Made by a program: the position numbers and the translations under genes. Under the pieces are notes generated by a model, which saw only the letters and a list, made by a program, of their open reading frames with translations, made no database searches and was not told the origin of the DNA. A stretch of DNA of 50,643 nucleotides, taken from Candidatus Amunia macphersoniae. Lineage in GTDB: Bacteria > Chloroflexota > Dormibacteria > Aeolococcales > Aeolococcaceae. Positions 1 through 7,786 of this stretch are shown here, one piece after another. Within the stretch, counting starts at the first letter, position 1. Every line of letters starts with the position of its first letter. The stretch spans positions 1 through 50,643 of the forward strand of contig JAEKNN010000006.1 in NCBI GenBank assembly GCA_016464795.1. The letters are read 5' to 3'.

Positions 1-791
1 ACCCAGACGATGAAGCTGAACGTCTCCTTGGGATCCCAGCCCCAGTAGCGGCCCCAGGCGTGCTCGCCCCACACCGCGCCCATCATCACCCCGAAGGTCC
101 ATACGGGGAAGCCGATCATCACGAACCGGAAGCTCCACGAGTCCAGAGTCGCGGCCGATGGCAGCTTGCGCACCGCGCCGGCCAGGGAGTGCATCACGCC
201 GCCGCCACCGCCTCCCCCACCGGTCATCACCGCCGCTCCGCCGCCACTCGCCGCCACGCCGCGGAAGTTCGACGCCGCACCCCCCGAGGTGGCGAGCGCG
301 TAGCCGTCAGCCCACTGCCGCGCCAGGAAGAACATCGCGAAGAGACTCGAGAACACCAGCAGACCGCTGGCGGTGGCCATCGAGGTCACGTGGATGGTCA
401 GCCAGTAGCTGTGCAGCGCCGGCACCAGGTCGCCGGGCGGCACGTAGAGCATGTAGGCCACCGCCAGCAGCGCCACCGTCACGATCATCGCCGGCACCCC
501 CAGCAGGCGCTGGCCCGCCCGCAGCGAGATCACCAGGAACGTCGTCGCCACCACGAACGAGATCCCGGTCGAGTACTCGTAGATGTTGCCCAGCGGCCAG
601 TGGCCGGCCTCGAGCGCCCTGGTCAGGATCGACGCCAGGTGGAACGGCCAGGCCAGGGCCACCAGGCCCACGGCCGAGTTGGCGATGCGGCGACGGGGGA
701 ACGGGAGGTGGACGATGAACCCGACCAGGCCGGCCACGTACAAGCCCACCGCGACGCCAAACAGGCTCAGCGAGAGCGGTGTCGGGTTCAT
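1..791 (-). CDS. ccsB: Cytochrome c biogenesis protein CcsB/CcsA (C-terminus outside window)
   Basis: Membrane haem-handling subunit of System II cytochrome c maturation, which presents haem to apocytochromes on the outer face of the membrane together with ResB. About 263 residues are visible from ATG 791; the reading frame runs off the left edge without a stop. It has several hydrophobic spans, the conserved HSYWLTIHV histidine region, and near the edge the tryptophan-rich haem signature WGRYWGWDPKE, diagnostic of the family. Its ATG overlaps the resB stop as ATGA, so the two are translationally coupled. A Gly-rich stretch (GGGGGGGG, encoded near 205-245) sits in the loop before the WWD region. 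Identification is firm; naming as CcsA or CcsB is convention. Confidence 0.93.
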   Translation of the reverse strand, partial: MNPTPLSLSLFGVAVGLYVAGLVGFIVHLPFPRRRIANSAVGLVALAWPFHLASILTRALEAGHWPLGNIYEYSTGISFVVATTFLVISLRAGQRLLGVPAMIVTVALLAVAYMLYVPPGDLVPALHSYWLTIHVTSMATASGLLVFSSLFAMFFLARQWADGYALATSGGAASNFRGVAASGGGAAVMTGGGGGGGGVMHSLAGAVRKLPSAATLDSWSFRFVMIGFPVWTFGVMMGAVWGEHAWGRYWGWDPKETFSFIVW

Positions 792-2251
792 CGGGACAGC
801 ACCTCCTCTCGGACGCCTGGTTGTGGGGGCGCCCCCGGCCGGACCCCGGCACCAGCACCCACAGGCGAGAGTGTGGCCCTGCGGGCGCGCTGGCGGCGCT
901 CCAGGAATGGTCGCAGATACAGCTTGGTGAGCAGGCCCACCATCGTGAGCATGAACGTCGCGTACACCAGCGGGACCCCGTTGTCCTGCTTGACGTGGAA
1001 GAGCGAGAACTGCTTGAGATCGGGGAAGGAGATGGTGAAGCCGGCGGTGCTGTTGTTGGCCGCCGGCAGCTGCAGGGTCACCGACTGGTGCAGCGGCAGG
1101 GCGAACGCGGCGGCGCTCTGGTAGTAGGGCCGCATTCCCCCGGTGTCGAGGCTGAACACATCCTGGGAGGCGCCGCTGTCGAGGCCCAGGTTGCCGACGA
1201 ACAGCTGCACCTCGACAACCGGGTTGCCGGCCGCGGCACTGCCGGCCGCAAAGTCGATGTTGAGCGCGTTGCTCGAGCCGCCGACGGTGGGCAGTGCCTG
1301 GGCATCCGGGTACAGCACCAGGTGGGCGCCGATCTGGGTTGGCCTGGTCTCCCCCGGCATCACGTAGTTGAAGGCCGGCACCTTGAGCACGCCGGTCGAC
1401 GCCGTCTTGTCGCCGCCGAGCATCTGGATGGCGCTGTCGCTGACCACCTCACCAGAGGGATTGGTGACCACCATGTGCGGAGCCCAGCCGTAGTCCTGCT
1501 GGTAGAAGTCGACGTCGTGGTAGCCGAGGAAATCGTTGACCCGGACGTCCTTGGTCAGCACCGGCCTGCCGGCGTCGTAGACGCTGACGTTGCTGACGAA
1601 GTCCTCGGGCACGCCGTTGGCCTGGAGCGGGGCGGCGAACCGGTTGAGCTGCACCTCATAGCCGGCGTGGCGACCGCTGAAGAGCATGCCCTCCTGCAGG
1701 GTGTCGTAGCTGGCGCGGGTCTCGGCAACGCGCTGCCCCTCGGTGATGGTCATGATGCCGTCGAAGCCCGTCGCCTTGCCCCACACCACGGCGATCAGCA
1801 GCAGGAAGAACGACGTGTGGAACAGCCAGCTTCCCCACTCACCCCAGTACTGCGGTGTCCGCGGGTAGCCTCGGAGGGTGCGCGCCACCAATGCCCGTCC
1901 CCGGTTGATCACGCACGACAGCAGGGCGATGTAGATGCTGCCGAGCAGAACGTAGAACAGCGGGGAGACGAACACCGAGGTCAGCGGCAGGCCGAGCTTG
2001 CTGGTCAGGCCGTTGAGCTCGGTGTGAGCGGCCAGGAACTCGGCCACCTTGCCCTGCGACGAGGTGAACTCCTGCGGCACGAAGGTGCCGATGAGCACGA
2101 TGCCGAGCACCCCGATCAGCATGTAGATCGCCGTGCGCATGCGCGTGTACTGGTGCCAGAAGTTGCCCAGCCACAGGCGCGTCCTTGCTCTGATCGGCAG
2201 CGGCGGTGGGGAACCGCGGGTGGGCGTCGGCGGAGCGGTGGCGGTGGCCAT
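788..2251 (-). CDS. resB: Cytochrome c biogenesis protein ResB
   Basis: Partner of CcsB/CcsA in System II cytochrome c maturation. The 487-residue protein has transmembrane spans at about 41-58, 97-114 and 142-157, a large extracytoplasmic domain, and a last span near the C-terminus followed by a basic tail, the usual ResB topology. The start is placed at ATG 2251, only 2 nt after the tlpA stop, because translation upstream of it overlaps tlpA and loses similarity to the family. The stop overlaps the ccsB start (ATGA). Order tlpA-resB-ccsB is a standard cytochrome c maturation operon. Confidence 0.92.
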   Translation of the reverse strand: MATATAPPTPTRGSPPPLPIRARTRLWLGNFWHQYTRMRTAIYMLIGVLGIVLIGTFVPQEFTSSQGKVAEFLAAHTELNGLTSKLGLPLTSVFVSPLFYVLLGSIYIALLSCVINRGRALVARTLRGYPRTPQYWGEWGSWLFHTSFFLLLIAVVWGKATGFDGIMTITEGQRVAETRASYDTLQEGMLFSGRHAGYEVQLNRFAAPLQANGVPEDFVSNVSVYDAGRPVLTKDVRVNDFLGYHDVDFYQQDYGWAPHMVVTNPSGEVVSDSAIQMLGGDKTASTGVLKVPAFNYVMPGETRPTQIGAHLVLYPDAQALPTVGGSSNALNIDFAAGSAAAGNPVVEVQLFVGNLGLDSGASQDVFSLDTGGMRPYYQSAAAFALPLHQSVTLQLPAANNSTAGFTISFPDLKQFSLFHVKQDNGVPLVYATFMLTMVGLLTKLYLRPFLERRQRARRATLSPVGAGAGVRPGAPPQPGVREEVLSR

Positions 2252-2253
2252 GG

Positions 2254-2784
2254 TCAGGAGGCGCCGAGCAGCTGGTCGAGAGTGGGCGGCACGTCCACCA
2301 GCGTGCCCAGCTCGCGCAGCCTGATGGTGCCGGCGCCGTCGACCACAAGGGTGGTGGGCGGTGCGTCGACGTTGAAGCCCGCGGTGCTGTCGGACGCGGG
2401 ATCGAACAGGCTGGGGTAGGTGACGTGGAGCTCCTGCACGTACGCCCGGGCGCTGGCGGTGTCGTCGCGGATGTCGACACCGAGGAACTGCACGCCGCGG
2501 GCCGAGTACTTCGACACGATGCCGTTGAGCTCGGCCTGCTGGGCGCGGCAGGGCCCGCACCACGACGCCCAGAAGTCGATGACCACCGGGTGACCGCGGA
2601 GCGCCGCCAGATCGACGTGGCCGCCGCTGAGCGATGGCCCCGACAGCGGCGGAGCGGGCTGGCTGGTGTGGCTCTGGGGCGGCACCCGCGTGGACACGTC
2701 GGGCTGCAGGCTGCAGCCGCTGACGAGGGCTGTGATGAGCGCGGCGGCGCCGAGCGCGACCACGCGGCGGGTGTGCTTGGGCAT
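2254..2784 (-). CDS. TlpA/ResA-like thiol-disulfide oxidoreductase, lipoprotein
   Basis: Membrane-anchored thioredoxin-fold protein expected to keep apocytochrome haem-binding cysteines reduced. It has 176 residues with a lipoprotein signal (n-region KHTRR, hydrophobic core, lipobox LVSGC with Cys24) and the redox motif WCGPC at residues 75-79 within a typical thioredoxin strand (VVIDFWASWCGPC). The cis-Pro region is seen as APPTT. First gene of the tlpA-resB-ccsB operon. It diverges from the membrane gene at 2840, and its leader holds an inverted repeat. The electron donor (CcdA or similar) is not in this window. Confidence 0.9.
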   Translation of the reverse strand: MPKHTRRVVALGAAALITALVSGCSLQPDVSTRVPPQSHTSQPAPPLSGPSLSGGHVDLAALRGHPVVIDFWASWCGPCRAQQAELNGIVSKYSARGVQFLGVDIRDDTASARAYVQELHVTYPSLFDPASDSTAGFNVDAPPTTLVVDGAGTIRLRELGTLVDVPPTLDQLLGAS

Positions 2785-2789
2785 GGGGT

Positions 2790-2808
2790 GAGCGCGCGAA
2801 ACGCGCTC
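2790..2808. promoter_or_regulatory. Inverted repeat in the tlpA leader
   Basis: GAGCGCG-CGAAA-CGCGCTC is a perfect 7-bp inverted repeat with a 5-nt loop just upstream of the tlpA ATG, in the 55-bp gap between divergent genes. It could be an operator or an RNA hairpin close to the tlpA ribosome-binding region. The function is inference. Confidence 0.35.
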
Positions 2809-2839
2809 GCAGAGTACTACCAGGGCCGCGCAGGCCGCC

Positions 2840-4297
2840 GTGCGCGTCAGTCTCGACAGCGTCGGTCGCGTCGGCTCGCATACTCACAGGGTGTTCCTGC
2901 CGATCATCGGCCACGCGTTCGGCAAGCGATACGACCTCCCGGTGCCGCTGTGGTTGTTCGTGTTCGGTGGCGCGCTGGTGGTATTTCTGTCGTTCCTGCT
3001 GGTGCTGCCCCGGGCGGTCGCCCCAGTGAGGACGACCGAGTCCCAGTACGCCGACCGCAGCCAGCTGCGCGCGCCGTCGCCGATTCGCTGGATCATCGCC
3101 GGCGCCGTCACCGTCGGGCTGATCGCCGCCGGCCTGGTGGGCTCGCAGGCGGTGGCGGAGAACATCGTTCCCTCTTTCTTCTGGCTGCTGGTGTGGGTGG
3201 CCGTGCCGATCTCGTGCGGGGTGATCGGCGACTGGACTCGGCCGGTCAACCCCTTTGCGGCCCTGGCACGGGTCGTCGATCGCCCGGAGCTTCGCCGCGT
3301 CCTGCTCGGCAGCGAGGAGGTGGTGACCTGGCCGGAATGGCTCGGCTGGTGGCCCGCGGCGGTGCTGTTCTTCGCGATGGCGTGCGGAGAGCTGGTCTAC
3401 AACGGAGACGCGACCAGGCCGGGCTTCACGGCCACCTGTCTGCTGGTGTACGCGCTGCTCAGCTCGGTGGCGGGGTTCTTCGTGGGCGCGCCAACCTGGA
3501 CGGACCGCGGCGAGACCTTCTCCGTGCTCTTCGCGACCTGGGGACGGCTGGGCTGGCTCCGGTTTGGCGCCCTCGGGAGGCGGGGCCTGGGCGGGGGACT
3601 TCGGGTTCCCTTCACTGCCGACGCGAGTCGGATCACGTTCGTGCTGCTGCTGCTGGTGTCGGTGTCATTCGACGGACTTCTCTCGACCCCGGCGTGGAGG
3701 TCGTTCCGCACCGCCATCCCACTCACAGGCGTCCGCTTCGAACTGTTCGAGACCGCCGCGTTCGCGGGGCTGGTGCTGGCGGCGTGGTGCCTGTTCGGGG
3801 GCTTCGCGGCCCTGGTGCGCCGGGTGGGGAATCTCGAGGGTTCCACGCTCACCGTCCTCTCCGGCCTGCTGCCATCGCTGCTGCCCATCGCGTTGGGCTA
3901 CCTGGTCGCGCACAACGCTGAGTACATCGTCATCAACGGCCAGCTGTTCATCCCGCTGCTGGGCAATCCTGCGGGCATCGTCGGCGTCCACCTGCTGCCG
4001 GCGCCTTTCAACGACAGCTACGAGATCAACCCCAACCTGCTGCCGTCGTCGGTGGTCTGGTATGCCCAGGTGGTGCTGATCGTCTTCGTGCACATCGTCG
4101 CAGTGGTCCAGGCGCACCGTTACCTCGGACACGCCGCGCGCAGCCAGGCCGCCGCACAGCGCAGCGAGTGGCCCTGGATCGTGGCCATGGTCGGCTACAC
4201 GATGACCTCACTCTGGCTGCTCGCCCAGCCGCTGGTCGAGACCACCGCGTCGGCCGTCGTGCGTGGGGCCGGGACACTGGCGATGATGCTGCGGTGA
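2840..4297 (+). CDS. Polytopic membrane protein, fenitrothion-hydrolase-like family
   Basis: 485-residue, very hydrophobic protein with roughly 10-12 membrane spans. The N-terminal segment around HAFGKRYDLPVPLWLFV resembles the opening of actinobacterial membrane proteins annotated as fenitrothion hydrolase (from memory, not searched); the real substrate is unknown and that name should not be read as proven hydrolase activity. GTG 2840 gives the longest form; GTG 2891 is an equally possible start just before the conserved segment. It is divergent from the cytochrome c maturation operon, and its stop overlaps the next small ORF (GTGA), suggesting a coupled transcript. A role linked to respiratory-chain assembly is only guilt by association. 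Confidence 0.75.
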   Translation: MRVSLDSVGRVGSHTHRVFLPIIGHAFGKRYDLPVPLWLFVFGGALVVFLSFLLVLPRAVAPVRTTESQYADRSQLRAPSPIRWIIAGAVTVGLIAAGLVGSQAVAENIVPSFFWLLVWVAVPISCGVIGDWTRPVNPFAALARVVDRPELRRVLLGSEEVVTWPEWLGWWPAAVLFFAMACGELVYNGDATRPGFTATCLLVYALLSSVAGFFVGAPTWTDRGETFSVLFATWGRLGWLRFGALGRRGLGGGLRVPFTADASRITFVLLLLVSVSFDGLLSTPAWRSFRTAIPLTGVRFELFETAAFAGLVLAAWCLFGGFAALVRRVGNLEGSTLTVLSGLLPSLLPIALGYLVAHNAEYIVINGQLFIPLLGNPAGIVGVHLLPAPFNDSYEINPNLLPSSVVWYAQVVLIVFVHIVAVVQAHRYLGHAARSQAAAQRSEWPWIVAMVGYTMTSLWLLAQPLVETTASAVVRGAGTLAMMLR

Positions 4298-4434
4298 CGC
4301 TGTCGACGCTCGCGCATCTCGTGGGTGGTGGCCCGGTGTGGCCCCTCTGGATCATCGGGACTTTGCTCAGCGACGAGAGGGTGACCGTAGCCGGCGAGAG
4401 CGCGCCGTCGGCGCCCCCGGCCTGCACACCGTGA
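4294..4434 (+). CDS. Small putative protein with coupled start and stop
   Basis: A 46-codon ORF starting at GTG 4294. Its start overlaps the upstream stop (GTGA) and its own stop overlaps the next start at 4431 (GTGA again), which is the coupling style used throughout this window. One short hydrophobic segment (GPVWPLWIIGTLL) is visible. No family recognised. The double overlap argues for a real gene; the shortness and the Pro/Ala-rich end argue against. It may alternatively be spacer before a start at 4338 for the following gene. Confidence 0.35.
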   Translation: MTLSTLAHLVGGGPVWPLWIIGTLLSDERVTVAGESAPSAPPACTP

Positions 4435-5282
4435 GCCGCCGCCGCCGACCACCGGCGCGCCGCCCCCGGCCGGGACCACCGCCCAAGGGGCCGCCGAGGC
4501 CACCAAAGTCGGCAGTGGCAGCCGAGAAACGGGCCGCCGGGATGCGGCCCGGCCAGCGCCAGGCCCCTTCGCGACGGCCAGCTGCTCCCGCCCGGGACAC
4601 GCTGTGGAGCCGGCTCTGGCCCCTCTCCGCGGCCGGCTATCTCCTGCTCACCCTGGCCGGCGTGGGCATCGTGGTGGTCATCGTCTTCACCCTTCACAAC
4701 CGGGGCTCGGCCCCTGCTCCCTTTGGGACGCCCTTGGGAGTCCCAACGGCGACGGGGGCAGCGACGGCGACATCCTCCTCGCCCAGCGCCGCCACCCCGC
4801 TGGCCCCGATCGGGGGGACCGTGACCGGTCAGCCGGTCGACGGCATCCAGTGCCAGGGCTCCGAGCAGGTGCTCTTCCACATCCACGCCCACCTGGCCGT
4901 CTACGTCGACGGCTCGCCGCGGGTGGTTCCCGAGGGCATCGGGATCGTGCCTCCGCGCCAGGAGACGGCGAGCGCGCAGGGGCCTTTCGTCAGCGGCGGA
5001 TCCTGCTACTACTGGCTGCACGCCCACACCCCCGACGGGATCATTCACATCGAGTCGCCAGTCCAGCGCACCTTCACGCTCGGCAACTACTTCGACATCT
5101 GGGCGATCGCGCTGGACAGCACCCACGTCGGGCCCGCCACCGGCACCGTGGTCGCCTATCTCAACGGTCACGTGGTCACGGGCGACCCCCGCACCATCCC
5201 GCTGGACGCGCACAACCTCATCCAGCTGGACGTCAACGGCAACGTCCCGCCGGCCGCCTTCACCTTCCCGGCGGGGGACTGA
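4431..5282 (+). CDS. Membrane-anchored protein with His-rich extracytoplasmic domain
   Basis: From GTG 4431 the protein has 283 residues: a strongly basic, proline-rich cytoplasmic N-terminus of about 75 residues, one transmembrane helix (AAGYLLLTLAGVGIVVVIVF), a Ser/Thr/Ala-rich linker, and a compact C-terminal domain. That domain carries HIHAHLAVYVDG, a WLHAHTPDG segment and IIHIE, so at least six His residues are clustered in two motifs, plus two Cys. This suggests a metal site such as copper or haem, but no family was recognised. It follows the membrane gene at 2840 and the cytochrome c operon, so a role in metal or haem handling is possible. A longer form from 4338 is open but less convincing. 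Confidence 0.7.
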   Translation: MSRRRRPPARRPRPGPPPKGPPRPPKSAVAAEKRAAGMRPGQRQAPSRRPAAPARDTLWSRLWPLSAAGYLLLTLAGVGIVVVIVFTLHNRGSAPAPFGTPLGVPTATGAATATSSSPSAATPLAPIGGTVTGQPVDGIQCQGSEQVLFHIHAHLAVYVDGSPRVVPEGIGIVPPRQETASAQGPFVSGGSCYYWLHAHTPDGIIHIESPVQRTFTLGNYFDIWAIALDSTHVGPATGTVVAYLNGHVVTGDPRTIPLDAHNLIQLDVNGNVPPAAFTFPAGD

Positions 5283-5506
5283 GGTCGGCGGCCAAGATTG
5301 CCAGGAACAACTTGGGGCCGGCTGCCCAACGACATCCTCCGCACCGCTCGCTTTTGACGGCTGTGACATGACGGTGGACGGCGCCGATCAGACGGTCAAT
5401 CTCGCCGAGACCAGCGGCGATTGAGGGGTTTGTAGTTATATAGGTGATGGAAGGGGCACCTAGCACCTACGGATCGAGTCGAGCCCCGATGGACGCAACG
5501 AGGCGA
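5283..5506. other. Non-coding gap upstream of the sugar transferase
   Basis: No convincing gene. It contains an unusually AT-rich patch around 5429-5443 (GTAGTTATATAGG) in otherwise GC-rich DNA. No hairpin with a T-run was seen after the gene ending at 5282. Confidence 0.5.
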
Positions 5507-5535
5507 TTGCGCCAAAGCTTGCGACCACGTAGAAT
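5507..5535 (+). promoter_or_regulatory. Predicted sigma-70-type promoter of the sugar transferase
   Basis: TTGCGC (5507-5512), a 17-bp spacer and TAGAAT (5530-5535). This would give a leader of about 85 nt before GTG 5628. The leader includes the short palindrome GGAACGGTTCC at 5575-5585. Confidence 0.5.
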
Positions 5536-5627
5536 GCATCAGACGGCCACAAGGGTCCTCGCTCTGCGGCGGGGGGAACGGTTCCGGGAGGTGGGTCACG
5601 CCTGGTTTTGGCGACGCGTCGCGCCCT

Positions 5628-6497
5628 GTGCTCGTCGGCGACCGCACGGACAGCCGGACTGTCGCGGACATCGTCAATGAGATCGAAGCTCGAGGTGGCA
5701 TGCTGGTCGGGCCGGTCGCGCCAGGGGTCCCGGCGCCGCGTCGGCGGGACCGCCATCTTCGGCTCAAGTACGCGCTCGATCACATCCTGGCTTTGCTGGC
5801 GCTGGTGGTGCTCTTGCCGGTGCTCCTGGTGGTCGCCGTCCTGGTGAAGGCGACGTCGCGCGGACCTGTCCTCTTCCGCCAGCAGCGGATCGGAGAGAAC
5901 GGGCGCGGCTTCGTGATGCTCAAGTTCCGCACCATGCGCCAGCCCACCAAGCTGCTCAGGTTCGAGCCGGTCCCGGGGATGGCACCCGGTGGGATCGAAG
6001 GGGAGGACCGGTGCACGGTGGTGGGCCGGGTCCTCAGGGCAGCGAGCCTCGACGAGTTGCCGCAGCTCGTCAACGTCCTCCGCGGAGAGATGAGCATGGT
6101 CGGGCCGCGGCCGGAGCGCCCCCAGTTCGTCGAGCGCTTCTCGCGGGAGCTGCCCGGGTACGCCGAACGCCATCGCGTCCGCCCCGGGATCACCGGCTGG
6201 GCACAGGTGCGAGGTTTCCGCGGACCCACGTCGATCAGCGGGCGCCTGGAGCTGGATCGCGCCTACATCCAGTCCTGGTCGCTCTGGCTCGACATCTGGA
6301 TCCTGCTGCTGACCGCGGCAACCGTGGTGGGGCTCCTGCGCGCCGACCGCCCCCAGCGCGGTGACGGCGGCCAGGCTGTGCTGGTAGGCCGGCGTCAGGA
6401 GACAGCGCCGGGGGAGCACAGCCGGCAAACGCCGGACGGCGAGGGGTCTGAGGCCGCCGTCGAGGATCATCGCTCCCGGCTCCCGATCGGGTCGTGA
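5628..6497 (+). CDS. Sugar-phosphate transferase (polyprenyl-phosphate glycosylphosphotransferase, short type)
   Basis: Initiating enzyme of polysaccharide assembly: transfers a sugar-1-phosphate from a nucleotide sugar to undecaprenyl phosphate at the inner membrane face. The 289-residue protein has one membrane segment (about residues 48-68) followed by the cytoplasmic catalytic domain with FRQQRIG, KFRTMR, DELPQLVNVLRGEMSMVGPRPERP split over about 145-170, and GITGWAQVRG, the hallmarks of the bacterial sugar transferase family. It lacks the multi-span N-terminal domain of the second such enzyme at 14535. GTG 5628 is the first start in frame; ATG 5700 is possible. The C-terminal 50 residues are charged and low in complexity. 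A truncated GT2 gene follows at 48 nt. Confidence 0.9.
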   Translation: MLVGDRTDSRTVADIVNEIEARGGMLVGPVAPGVPAPRRRDRHLRLKYALDHILALLALVVLLPVLLVVAVLVKATSRGPVLFRQQRIGENGRGFVMLKFRTMRQPTKLLRFEPVPGMAPGGIEGEDRCTVVGRVLRAASLDELPQLVNVLRGEMSMVGPRPERPQFVERFSRELPGYAERHRVRPGITGWAQVRGFRGPTSISGRLELDRAYIQSWSLWLDIWILLLTAATVVGLLRADRPQRGDGGQAVLVGRRQETAPGEHSRQTPDGEGSEAAVEDHRSRLPIGS

Positions 6498-6544
6498 GCT
6501 CGTCGCTGGAGGAGGCCCGGCGTCCGGTCCGGGCCGGTGCCAGC

Positions 6545-6640
6545 GTGAGTGAGCAGACGGCAGACGGACGGTGCGCGGCCAGAACTGAGGGCCTGCTCAG
6601 CGTGGTGGTGGTGAGCTACAACGGGTCTCCCTGCTGCTAG
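6545..6640 (+). pseudogene. N-terminal remnant of a GT2 family glycosyltransferase
   Basis: A 31-codon frame from GTG 6545 ends in TAG at 6640. Its end reads GLLSVVVVSYNGS, the classic first strand and SYN motif of family 2 glycosyltransferases, and is then cut off by CC-stop with no catalytic DxD region following in any frame. It lies between the sugar transferase and the phosphorylase gene, so a GT2 gene of this EPS operon seems to have been deleted down to its head. Too short for an ordinary ORF search. Confidence 0.55.
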
Positions 6641-6653
6641 CGTCACCACGTCG

Positions 6654-7370
6654 ATGAGCGCTTCAATAGCAGGCGAGACGACGTCGCACGACGACGGTGA
6701 TCTCACCATCGTGGTCGCGACAGGCGTTGAGGCCCTGGCGGTGCGGCGTCTCGTGCCCCGGGCGCGCGTGCTGGTCGGCGGCATCGGGCTCCGCAGCTTG
6801 GATCGAGCGCAGCTGGTCACCCAGGTGGTCCTCAGCGTCGGCGTCGCCGGCGGCCTGGCGACAGAGCTGCGCAGCGGGACAGTGGTGGTCCCAGCGCAGG
6901 TGGGGCGTGAGGATGGCGAGCTGCTGGCCACGGACGTCGCCTGGAGCGCGGCGCTGGAAGGAGCTTCTCGCAGGCTCGGCTACCCGACTGTGACGTCGCC
7001 GCTCCTGTCGGCGGCCGGTCTGGTGACGGGCACCGCTGCGCGACGGGCATGGGCAGCACGAGGCTTCGCCGCCGTCGACATGGAGACGGCGTTGCTGGCG
7101 GCCGCGGGCTGCCGAGTGGCGGCGGTGCGCGTGGTGCTCGACACCCCGGAGCGCGAGATCTCCGGCGCCTGGATGCGGCCGGCGCGCGCTGCGCTCGATC
7201 CGCGCAGGTGGGCGGAGGGTGTGTGGCTGGCCGGCGCGACGCCGCGGTGCGCGGCGCGCGCCGCCCGAGTGGTGGCCGCTGCGCTCGAGGAGGTGGGCAT
7301 CAGCTCGCCGGCGTCGCCTCGTCCCCATTGGAGTCGTGGGCGTCGGGGAGATGCGCGCGCTGGGGGATGA
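6654..7370 (+). CDS. Nucleoside phosphorylase-like protein (HpnG-type)
   Basis: 238-residue protein of the PNP/UDP phosphorylase fold. Visible motifs are GVAGGL (63-68) in the phosphate/ribose-binding region and VDMET (141-145), which matches the VDME(S/T) signature around the ribose-binding Met-Glu of this superfamily. Hopanoid-associated HpnG enzymes, which release adenine from adenosylhopane, have this size and the VDMET form; no other hopanoid gene is visible here, so a general nucleosidase or phosphorylase remains possible. TAGCGT at 6638-6643 lies 10 nt before the ATG and might be a -10 element. The last 40 or so residues are basic and low in complexity and overlap a convergent ORF; the conserved domain ends before that overlap. 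Confidence 0.78.
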   Translation: MSASIAGETTSHDDGDLTIVVATGVEALAVRRLVPRARVLVGGIGLRSLDRAQLVTQVVLSVGVAGGLATELRSGTVVVPAQVGREDGELLATDVAWSAALEGASRRLGYPTVTSPLLSAAGLVTGTAARRAWAARGFAAVDMETALLAAAGCRVAAVRVVLDTPEREISGAWMRPARAALDPRRWAEGVWLAGATPRCAARAARVVAAALEEVGISSPASPRPHWSRGRRGDARAGG

Positions 7371-7731
7371 GCAGGTCGAGCAGGCTCTCCTGCCAGTCGA
7401 GAAGCGCTGCATGGAGGCGCACGGTGTTGCGCGCCCGCACGACGTTGCGCGGCAGGGGCAGGCCGATCTCCTCCTGGAGCTGATGAACGCGCTGGCGCAG
7501 CGGCCTGTCGAAGATGCGGTTGCCGCTGAGGTTGCGCTCCTCGAGCAGGGTCACCAGCGCATCGACGGCCGCCACCTGGCGGCGGATCCTCGAGCGAGCG
7601 CCGCGCTCGCGCACGTCGGCGATCCTGCGCTGCCACATCTCCCTGACGGCCCGACCGATGAGGTTGGCATCAGCGGAGACGTCGGAGTCGGGGAACGGCG
7701 AGCCGGTCGGACCTGGCGATGATGGCGGCAT
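7300..7731 (-). CDS. Uncharacterised small helical protein
   Basis: 143 residues from ATG 7731. Charged and Leu/Arg-rich, with likely long helices (REMWQRRIADVRERGARSRI, then LVTLLEERNL) and a hydrophobic LLDWQESLLDLLIP near the end. No recognised domain. It overlaps the 3' end of the convergent phosphorylase gene by 71 nt. It shares strand with the genes at 7787-9770. The amino-acid composition looks like real protein rather than a shadow frame, but function is unknown. Confidence 0.55.
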   Translation of the reverse strand: MPPSSPGPTGSPFPDSDVSADANLIGRAVREMWQRRIADVRERGARSRIRRQVAAVDALVTLLEERNLSGNRIFDRPLRQRVHQLQEEIGLPLPRNVVRARNTVRLHAALLDWQESLLDLLIPQRAHLPDAHDSNGDEATPAS

Positions 7732-7786
7732 GTGCTTCTGCCCTCGATACGGGGAAGGCCCGGAGCCTGGATCACGGGCTTGCGAG

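Noticed and set aside
779..2419. 546-residue plus-strand ORF antisense to resB
   Set aside because: Low-complexity Arg/Val/Gly/His-rich translation typical of a shadow frame in GC-rich DNA; resB on the other strand has clear membrane spans and family features.
2206..3921. 571-residue plus-strand ORF spanning tlpA and the membrane gene
   Set aside because: Out of frame with the hydrophobic protein at 2840 and antisense to tlpA; shadow frame.
5542..5627. Possible riboswitch (c-di-AMP or c-di-GMP type) in the sugar transferase leader
   Set aside because: GGCGGGGGGAACGG and GGTGGGTCACGCC recall fragments of known aptamers, but the remaining conserved blocks and pairing were not found; only the short palindrome is recorded.
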